Shown here piece by piece: positions 56,159 through 64,000 of a stretch of DNA of 64,000 nt. Each line of letters begins with the position of its first letter. The first letter of the stretch is position 1. Source of the DNA: Tulasnella sp. 424. Taxonomy: Eukaryota; Basidiomycota; Agaricomycetes; Cantharellales; Tulasnellaceae. A program made the translations under genes and the position numbers. The stretch covers positions 124,001 through 188,000 of the forward strand of contig WSUB01000070.1 in NCBI GenBank assembly GCA_019633425.1, given 5' to 3'. Below the pieces are notes generated by a model, which made no database searches, had not been told where the DNA came from, and worked only from the letters and a program-made list of their open reading frames with translations.

Positions 56159-57127
56159 ATGCTCAGTTCCATCCGCCACACCGCACACCTCCTGTTCGCC
56201 CTCAGCTTTGCCACTACCATTTTTGCTTCTGAGCGGGTCGTTCAAGTACCGCTAACGGACCCGGGTATTGTTCTGGGGGGTCATACGTGCGTTTTTGTCT
56301 TTGTCGTCACACCTTGTTTGGGAAGAGGTCTGACTGACAGGTTGGTCGGCCAACAGCCAGTACAATGCATCTCTCTGTGGAGGAGGTATCTCTCTCCCGA
56401 CATTAGGCGACTCCCTTGCGTTCCAGTTCAACGGTACGGCAAAGATTACTTCCTGTCACTCTGCAGTTTTCGGCAGCGATTCGAGTTGGCCAATATTCTC
56501 TCAGGAAGCGACATCCAACTCGATTTTGTGGTCCTCCCAAAAGAAGATAATGGGAATTTTACAGCTTGGCCAGATGAGGCTTTGACCTCCAGCGGTGATT
56601 CGACGCCCTGGGACCACCCTCAGTCGTTGAACTGCACTTTTCGGAGATCAACGAGCTTTAGCAGTGCGGCAAATTATCAACTAAAGCAAGGCGTTCACAC
56701 GCTGAACTTGACCAATACCGGTGCCTCTTACGGTGGCGGAGGTATTCTTGTTGTTGGAATTTCGTGAGTCTCAGTCCGGATCATCCGGAACCTCATTTCC
56801 CGACCATACATGTCTGTTGAATATAACAGATACTTCCCGGACCCTCTTCCATCAACTTTCGACATATGGGTACCCGAGAGCCAGCGTCCCGGCAGTGGGA
56901 CCAGCATCGGCAAGGGAGTGATCCTTGGCGCCACCTTTGCTAGCGTGATCGGTTTTGGCCTCCTCGCTAGTCTTGGAGAGTACTTGCACCGAAGGTACCG
57001 CAGAAATCGGCAAGCTAAGAATGCTTCGGCGGAGTCGGTGGAGCTGAACAACCTGGGTTCGGACGGGACAACACCAAACGACCCGAAGCCAACCGTTTCA
57101 AGGTTCGTTTATTCCTCCAGCCCGTGA
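56159..57127 (+). CDS. orphan single-pass membrane protein, member 3 (253 aa)
   Basis: The best-preserved member. Exons 56159-56286, 56357-56433 (77 bp), 56505-56763, 56830-57127. Signal peptide of about 24 residues, then VVQVPLTDPGI; exon 2 encodes QYNASLCGGGISLPTLGDS; exon 3 opens with GSDIQLDFVVLP and contains NGNFT and NCT glycosylation sites; exon 4 opens with YFPDPLPSTFDIWVP. A membrane helix lies near 188-210, followed by the basic stretch HRRYRRNRQ and a cytosolic tail. The function is unknown; extracellular N-glycosylated domain with anchored tail suggests a cell-surface sensor, adhesin or wall-associated protein (inference only). Confidence 0.85.
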
Positions 57128-57610
57128 GAAGCGAGGAAGGCACTTATAATCCTATATAAACAGGTCCGGCTATCGCCTTTCTCGTTGGTTGGACTCTCTG
57201 TTCCGGGTGGTGTAAATACAGCAATATCGATGCACAATCGATGTCAACCCAGCTCTCTCCATCCACTGTATCACTTATTCCTACATAATATTTACTTCTA
57301 GGGCCGCTTGATTCGCAGCATCATGTCTCCTCTCCAGGAAGGGTTGACGTTTTCGAACCCTGCGGGATTTTAGCGAAACCCTGCGGGGCGAAAAGGAGCG
57401 TGACCTCACATGAAAAATGCCTCATCGTACCTCTACATCTGGCAATTCTCGGTTACAGAACCACCTCAAGGCAAGGGTGGTCGTTCCCAAAGGTCTCATC
57501 TTCGTGAAGAGGATTGACGCAAATTACTCATCGTAGGTCAGCACATCAGACGAACACACCATTCGCTGTTCTGGGTCTCCAAAGTTACGAATGCTATCAA
57601 TGGCCCCTAT
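57128..57610. other. intergenic region
   Basis: No gene seen. A short direct repeat with CCCTGCGGG occurs twice within 57355-57390. Confidence 0.4.
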
Positions 57611-58320
57611 CTACTGAGTGTGTATCCGATGCCCAAAACCAGTATTTTCTGGCTGCGCCCACGTCTCGGAGAAATCGAACGCAGTCCTCTCAAACTCCCT
57701 CAACGTCTCGAACCTGCTAAGTCTGCCATAGCTGGGGTTGCTTGAGATATTTACCTCATCGGCACCAAAACTTAGGGAAGGGAGGTGATTCGACATGGGA
57801 AATTTCGGCGTCCCCACAGGGTCTATTTTGCTCGGCGAACCTCGATGAACAACTGCCCTGTCTACCTCCCATTACTTTGCAAGCTCTTTTTGGAGAGGAA
57901 CTCACATTTTTGCACTCGATTTGCTTTGTTCCTTTGTGGGTCAACATCCTTCCGGCCAGAACGTTCATCCGACGAATCGAATTCAAGCAAGGAAGTTGTG
58001 AGGAGCAGTAGGTCACGTGTCCTCAACCCGAACCGTTGAAGTAAGGGGACTGGAGTCGAACGGGATTGTAGGAAGTGATCGGTCAGGTTCCATCGGGCCA
58101 CGCGCAGGCAAAACGAGTCCTTATATTCAAACTTCACAAGGTCGTAAATTCTACGTACTCTAGAACCAGAAAATGTCAGTGAAACAATGCCTGCGCAGAT
58201 CTCAATTGTAAGACGAGTTCTGGCTACCATAAAGTACTTCCCCCTCCGAACGCTGAACAACCAATCATACAACAACACACTGCTTCCCCTCGACTCTTCC
58301 TCCACTTCCTCCCAGCACAA
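57611..58320 (-). CDS. hypothetical protein, doubtful
   Basis: Two minus-strand open frames (57862-58320, 152 codons, and 57611-57817, 68 codons) may be parts of one spliced gene; the second has the Leu/Phe-rich look of F-box/LRR C-termini (LPSLSFG, LSRFETL). No domain was recognised and no clear junction could be fixed. It follows the tandem kinase gene on the same strand by 16 bp, so it may also be 3' UTR. Confidence 0.2.
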
Positions 58321-58336
58321 TCGTCGGCTCCTGTTC

Positions 58337-61300
58337 TTAAGTTTTTCGATCTCTTCCCCGCAAATCCAACTGCTTCTTCAATCGAATGAGCTTTGCCTCT
58401 ACTTTCATTGCCTCCCTGATTTCCCCTCGCCTCCGCAGAACGAAAACCAAGTCCCCCAGGGCATCCGCCAAACCTTCTCCCACCACCCAGTCTTCCACAA
58501 CGTCCGTTGAGGATTTCACAAGGTCTTCATAGATATTGATCGCTTCTCGCAGCACGCCCACGACTATGGTGCCGTTTTGCCCATCGCCTGTTCTGCAAAG
58601 CCACTGGCTGTGTTCAACCAAGGAAGCCGCAAGGAAACGTTTTGAAAGCTTTTGATGATCGGCTGTCGTGAACGCTCTCCGACAAACCTCTATCGTCTGC
58701 TCCAAAATGGCTATCGCTTTGGGATCATAAAGCGGCATTTCGGAGAACGCCATCTTGGTCGCTGCCATATAAGGAAGCAATTCCAGAAGGGTTTCATCGC
58801 CTTGAGACAAAACCGGCCACCGTCCTACCGCTTGTGCAAAAACCTTCGGCGGTACCAAACACTCTCCGTGCTGAGCAAGGTCCTTTCCCACGGAGCGGAG
58901 TAGGAAATCCACCACTCGAGGATGGGAGTCGTCTGGGTAGTGAGCGATGAGACCCTGATACTGGTCCAGTACGGTACGAAGCTTTTGGTTGTTGGGCTGC
59001 GGGGGAAGCTCCCCTTCCACCAAGTCGTTGAGCTCTCGGAGAGTCTCCCCTATCTCGTCCCGAGTGACGGTAATCGGCTCTCGTAGCATGGATAAGATAT
59101 CTTTTATCCGCAGAATGGGGGCATTGGAAGCGGGTGCTGGAGGTGCTGGTGAGGCTGTGGATGTGTATCCCCGCAGAACGTCTTCGAGAACGGGAACGAA
59201 TTCGTCCATGATCAAATGGTCAAGCCACTTCAAGACCTCCTAAAGAAACGGGTAAGGATTCTTTAATCTCGAGCGATGGAAGCCCTGATCATGGAACGTC
59301 ACCACGTACCTCGCGGTCACTCTGATAGGGATCCGGCTGGGTATCAGGCATCGCGTCGAGTGTGTCCATACATATCCAAGCGTCGGCTCTGGACCAAGGA
59401 TCAAAGTCCCAGCATTGTTGGAGTAGCTCCAGCAAAGCTCCGGGTACGGCGGCTTCTGACAGAGGCTCAGGCGTTCTACGGTTCGGTTTGTCTGAAGCCA
59501 ATATCGACACTATTTCATCGTCCTCTTCGATGTCAGGATACGGGCGATCTCCAGTAATCATCTTATCAAAGCGACATAAGGGGTTTAAGAAGAAATCTCA
59601 CGATGTAGTTTCGGTACGTACCTGCAGAACGACACAGGCCCAACTCCACATGTCACTCTGAACTGTCGCGGGCTCTCCAGAGATGACCTCGGGACTGGAC
59701 CATCTTGCGGACGCTCCGGGAGTCTTGCCTGTCAGACTACTCTCGGCGCTCGCTCCCAAGCCATAGTCGCCAAGTAGGGCCTTGCCGTTGTCGTTCACCA
59801 GGATGTTGAACTATTTACGATATTGTCAACACGTCGAATCACCTCCGTGAGCTTACACGCGCAGACATACCGGTGTTAAATTCCCGTGAACGACCAGCGG
59901 GTCCATGGTATGCAGATATAGCAAACCATCCAAAGTATCCCGTACCTGCAGTTATACCCATTCAAAAATTGTTCGTTAGGAGACTCGATTCCGTTCTCTT
60001 TCCCCGAGACTAAACCCCGGAGAACTCTGCTCACCAATTTAAGAATTCCCTCGTAATAAACTTCCTCCCGATGAATATAGTCCATTACGTTGCCATTTAC
60101 CATGTACGGTGTGATGAGCGACACAGTCCCAAAATCTGCCGAGACGGAATATCCAACGAATTTAAGAATATTCTCATGCTCAAATGCCGTCCAAGAGGCC
60201 ATATCCTGAGCGAGGTTCTTGTCGAACAAAGTCGGTCAGTAAGCAGTAAACGACGACCGGATCGCTCGAGAGATGAGATAACATTCCTCTCTCACCTTGA
60301 AGCTTTCGAACCTTGATGAGAAGGAAGGCAGGTCGTGTAATCGGAGCCCCTTCACGACCACATTTTTCAGGGATTCGGTGGTGGAATCATCCGGTGGAAG
60401 GAGTACTGCAGTTTTGCTCGTATGGCAACTACTACTAGTGGTCTCGGGGAGCGTGTGATTGGGGTCATCCCGAAGCTGACTCCCCAAAATGAAGCAAGTT
60501 TCCAAAGCTTGAAGTCCTTCCTCTTGCAGATATTCCATCTATATAATCCATTAGTGTCAGCCCGTTGGTACTTTTATTTCCGGGTCCACGCCGCCGTGCG
60601 CGGTGATAATCGACTTACCACTTTGGGAACGCTGTGTAGGCTCGCGACGCACGCGCACGTATCTGGTCTATCATTGGGCTTCATACTCCAGCATTTACGA
60701 GCGAGTTCGAGGAGGCCGTCGGGCCAGTCTTGAGGTGGAGGGTTCGGCTCTGGCGTGGTTCCTCCGTAGATGAAAACTATCACCTTGGCGTCGGAAGGCG
60801 TCTCAACATAAGGAAAGTTGTCTGTCATCATCTAGCGAGCGTGCGCGTGGGCGATTAGTACTGGTGACTCGGAAGACAGGCGAGACAAGCGGGAGAGATA
60901 TTTCACGATACCTCCAAAACAAGACACCCCCAAGCCCAGATATCGCTCTTCAAGGTTCTCTTCATATCCTCCAATATTTCGGGACTAGACCATCTCGTGG
61001 TACCTCTGGGGGCGTGGCTGGTAGTCAACCCCGTGTGCTCTGTTTGCATCGCCATCGCAAGCCCAAAGTCGCAAAGAACCGCTCGGCCGCTATCGGTGAT
61101 GAGTACGTTCATCTGTTTTGGTGGCATTTTTTTTTTGGTTTGTTTTAAAGCCAAGCATATAAAAAAAGGGGTTAGGGAGGAGGATACAGCGATGGGGGCG
61201 AGGGCTCCGGAAATCAACCCGACTGTTTTCCTTTGGGAAGGGACACTTTCAAGTTGAATTGCGGAGGAGAGGGAGGTTGGGACAGTTTTGGAGGTAGCTA

Positions 61301-61969
61301 GAAAGGCCACGTACAGCTTTCAAGTCCCCGTGGATGACGGGTGGGTTGCGATTGTGCAGGTAGTCGAGGCCGTCCATGGTATCGCGAACCTACGACGTTT
61401 GATCCGAGCCCCCGTCAGCAAGGAAAGGGTACTCGCGGATGTGAAAGCGCCCGCCCGATTTGGCAATGGTTACGAACCAACTTAAGTCGCTCATCGTTCG
61501 GTGGTTTCCTTTTCGCCAGAAAGTCTCGAGCGTTCCCATTTCTCATGTAAGGTGAAATGAGGTAAGCGGTCACAAAATCGTCGCCGAGGTAGTATCCTGT
61601 GAACTCGAGGATGTTGTCGTGCTTGCACGATGACCAGACGACCATTTCACGAGCGAGCCTCTTTTTTTTTGTGTCGGAATACGAAAGAGGCACGAGAGTC
61701 GCGGAGTTTAATATCAAATGAAAACGGGATATGTATCTAATCGAAGCAGCACTTACAAAAGCTAGTCTTTTAGGCTCCATGCCCACGTCATTTGCTCGGA
61801 GTTCCTTAACCGCCAAGTCATCCTCTGACGGTGGCGTCGTCCAGACATCTTCAGGTTTAAGCTTCCCCATATGGACGGCCCCAAACCCTCCTTGTCCGAA
61901 AGCTTCCTTTCTTATAACAAGTCTTCTCAGGGGGATGTGATATCTCTCCAGTCCTTTAAGTATCCGGTT
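58337..61969 (-). CDS. tandem kinase-pseudokinase with helical C-terminal domain (at least 909 aa)
   Basis: Eleven phase-0 exons, 5' to 3': 61969-61757, 61660-61478, 61389-61315, 61112-60912, 60831-60619, 60538-60296, 60217-60035, 59945-59871, 59810-59622, 59561-59310, 59239-58337. The true first exon is missing; a short ATG exon at 62058-62014 is possible. Domain 1: glycine loop GQGGFGAV, AVKEL lysine, HGDLKA 152-157, DFG 172-174, SPE. Domain 2: VVVKGL lysine, but the catalytic loop reads HGNLTP (457-462), with the catalytic Asp changed to Asn and Lys to Thr, and DYG replaces DFG (477-479), so it is a pseudokinase. Residues 610-909, one exon, are all-helical and TPR-like without clear TPR consensus. 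Both domains have the 183 plus 75 bp exon pair. Confidence 0.82.
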
Positions 61970-62058
61970 CTGCCAGCGGAAAGATCATATGAGTCATGGA
62001 CACTCAGCCCGACTGTTGCGATCTCAATGAGAAGGTATCCGACGCACCAAGGCTTCAT

Positions 62059-62645
62059 AGTTTAAGCGGATTCCGCCCGGTGTTGTAGAGTCAGTGCGGC
62101 TGGACATTGATCAACGATCGCGCGAAAAAGGAAAATGTTGGGGTAAGGGAGGTGGTGGAGACTTTGTAAGGCACGCGCGTGCGGTGCAACGTGATTCCCC
62201 ACGTGCTCAGTTTTGCCAGTGGAACCCGGACCGCGTCTTAGAGCTCTCAAGACCCTTCATTTGCGATTATCACCAAAGCTTAAATCGCTATACCAGAGAT
62301 GATGAGCCTATCATGCGCGCACACAGTATATCTCTTGAGGTTCAAGTACGTACCGCGGTGATTACTAGGTCCTGCAAGCGTTCTGTTTCTTGGTGGGAAG
62401 GAGGGGATAAAGTTAACCTCGTTGGCGTTAAAAGTTTGCAACTGCCGATCCATTCGAGCATTCGGTCCGATCGAAAGAACGGAAGGGGAGACGTTTGTAG
62501 CGCTCGGATACTAAAGGGTAACAGATCGATTAGCTGGGTTCATGCTACTCTTGCGTCAACGATCGCATATAATGAACTCATGCGATCAGGCTCCCGCAAC
62601 ATTCCAGGTGTTTCATTGTTAAGCTCACAGTGGTCCTCTCGAGTC
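62059..62645. other. region without recognised gene
   Basis: A plus-strand open frame of 232 codons (62094-62792) runs through it but crosses into the repeats that follow and has no domain-like content. The stretch 62330-62530 resembles 63495-63690 in blocks (CCTGCAAGCG, GATCCATT, GAAAG, GGAGACG). Confidence 0.4.
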
Positions 62646-62663
62646 TTCCCTAGAATGCACTGC

Positions 62664-62828
62664 CACTTCAAGTGTGGCATCAGCGCTTCGGTGAGAAACG
62701 CTGAAGGCGGTTCCATCACCTCAATGGGACACAATGGGGATGTATATATACACTTCCGACTTGAAAGTCTTGCGTTCAAGTCGTCCAGTTGAACCCGCGG
62801 TCTGCCACTGAACGGCCCCAACACCGTT
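62664..62828. repeat. 165-bp tandem repeat unit 1
   Basis: Starts CACTTCAAGTGTGGC and ends ACGGCCCCAACACCG. The next unit at 62829 follows directly with about 85 percent identity by eye. Confidence 0.85.
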
Positions 62829-62999
62829 CACTTCAAGTGTTGCGTCAGCGCTTCGATGAGAAACACTGAAGGCAGTTCTATCACCTCAATGGGACACACT
62901 GGGGATGTGTATATACACCTCCCGACTCGAAAAGTCTTGCGGTCAAGTTCCGTCCAGTTGAACCAGCGCTCTGCCACCGAAAGGCCCCAACACCGCACA
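62829..62999. repeat. 165-bp tandem repeat unit 2
   Basis: Starts CACTTCAAGTGTTGCG; contains the shared core AATGGGACACA...GGGGATGT...TATATACAC and ends with the CTCTGCCACCGAA block. Confidence 0.85.
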
Positions 63000-63329
63000 T
63001 GGTCTGGGAGTTCTGCGCAGACATGAATGTTTGTGATCACGTGAGCCCTAAGCCGCAGAGTACAAGTTTGAGATTGCTGATGCCAGGGCCGCTCATTTTA
63101 GCTTCCACACCCCATATCTGTTTGGCTCTCCCCGAGGTCAACAGCATAAACGGATCTCCATTTAGTTACATTTCGGTGGGGCACTTTGTCGGACCCGTCG
63201 TGGGGTCTCATTGTTTAACATGATGCAGGAACCTTTCGATCGGGCGCCGGTGGGAGGGAGGGGAGGGCTGCAAAAGGCAAGTTAGAGAGGCATTGACCGC
63301 CTCATCGGGAATGCCTTTTCTGAACTTTT

Positions 63330-63690
63330 GAGCTTATTTCCCGGGGCGATCACGTTCGTCCAACGGCCCTTCATCTTATTCTTTGCCAGCGGCTTACGCT
63401 CTGTCGGCGGAGTTGGTTCGTCTTTACTGTTTCGAATAATTCTTTCAGACAGAAAATCTGATTCTTAAGGACTATCCTTTTGGGTAGTGACATGGTGCAC
63501 GTGATGACTATGTCGTGCAAGCGCTCGCTGCTTCTTTTCTTATTGGGAAGGACGAGGGGAGTTAGGACAAAGTGGAGGAGGACAAAGTTAATTACCTCAT
63601 TAACCCTTCGCATCTACCGATCCATTTTGAGCATCCGATCCGATTTGAAAGAATAGGAGGCGAGAGACGTCGTTTGCAGTATTTGGAATA
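63330..63690. repeat. degenerate dispersed repeat
   Basis: Left part (63330-63520) resembles 3730-3915; right part (63495-63690) resembles 62330-62530. So one composite repeat family occurs at both ends of the window. No coding content. Confidence 0.5.
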
Positions 63691-63850
63691 CGAAGGGATC
63701 CCAGGTTTATTTTCTATTCGGGGCCCGTGCGTTAACTAACACATACAACGGGCTACTTGCCGTACGTGCTTCCTAGTCCCTAACAAACTTTAGATGTATT
63801 TGCAAGATCGCACGAGAGCTCATAGTGCTCCTCTTCAAGTCTCGCACCGC

Positions 63851-64000
63851 CACTCCGGGTGTTGCGTCAGCGCGTGAGGCTTAAGGCGGTTCTATCACCG
63901 GCTCCAACGGTACACAATGGGGGATATCAGACACACCTCCGTCTCAAAAGGCTCTCGTTCAAGTCGTCCAGTAAACCCACGCTCTGCCACCGAACGGCCC
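63851..64000. repeat. 165-bp repeat unit 3, cut by the window edge
   Basis: A more diverged unit with GTGTTGCGTCAGCGC, the TATCACC...ACACAATGGGG core and the CTCTGCCACCGAACGGCCC end. Separated from unit 2 by 850 bp. Confidence 0.75.

Noticed and set aside
57349..57395. CCCTGCGGG direct repeat as a possible transposon end
   Set aside because: Too short, near-palindromic and without target duplication or partner end.
62094..62792. 232-codon plus-strand ORF
   Set aside because: It runs from unique sequence into the 165-bp repeat unit, shows no domain-like composition and has no partner exons; best explained by chance.

Overview
The window is nuclear DNA of a filamentous fungus, most likely an agaricomycete basidiomycete. 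Evidence: nearly every gene carries several 45-120 bp GT-AG introns, many genes encode fungal families (CorA-type Mg transporter, F-box/LRR protein, GH11 xylanase with family 1 cellulose-binding module (CBM1) remnants, DSD1-type D-serine dehydratase, expanded kinase/TPR genes). Exons below were joined by reading-frame continuity, splice-site phase and comparison between paralogs inside the window; no transcript data were available.

Layout. (1) 1-7.1 kb: two tandem CorA-like Mg2+ transporter genes, the first cut by the window edge. (2) 7.3-13.9 kb: a kinase cluster, comprising a kinase relic, an intact kinase-TPR gene (+), and two kinase-like genes (-) that have each lost a different catalytic motif. 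(3) 15.1-23.7 kb (-): a mercaptopyruvate/thiosulfate sulfurtransferase and a 2147-residue coiled-coil protein with a microtubule-binding GAS2 (GAR) domain. (4) 24.4-25.9 kb: a single-exon F-box protein. (5) 26.4-46.4 kb: a tandem array of seven GH11 xylanase genes (-), organised as a higher-order repeat of about 5.6 kb that holds two xylanase genes of different subtype, their flanks, and the 5' end of a membrane-protein gene. It includes a terminal-inverted-repeat element, an F-box gene tail fragment, a nonsense pseudogene and a 100-N assembly gap. (6) 46.4-57.1 kb: three complete members of an orphan single-pass membrane protein family, a divergent pair (mitochondrial GGQ release-factor-like protein / D-serine dehydratase), and a tandem-kinase gene. 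(7) 58.3-62 kb (-): a second tandem-kinase gene with a helical C-terminal domain. (8) 62.3-64 kb: degenerate repeats.

Functional picture. The xylanase array is a secreted hemicellulose-degrading cluster whose members have lost their CBM1 by at least two independent nonsense changes plus one other route. The kinase genes share one ancestral exon plan: in all seven kinase domains the exon covering helix C to the hinge is 183 bp (186 in one) and the next exon, ending right after the catalytic loop HGDLKx, is 75 bp. Several domains are degenerate, so active kinase, pseudokinase, kinase-TPR and tandem kinase-pseudokinase forms sit within one 64 kb window. This family, the orphan membrane proteins and the xylanase array are the most interesting content.
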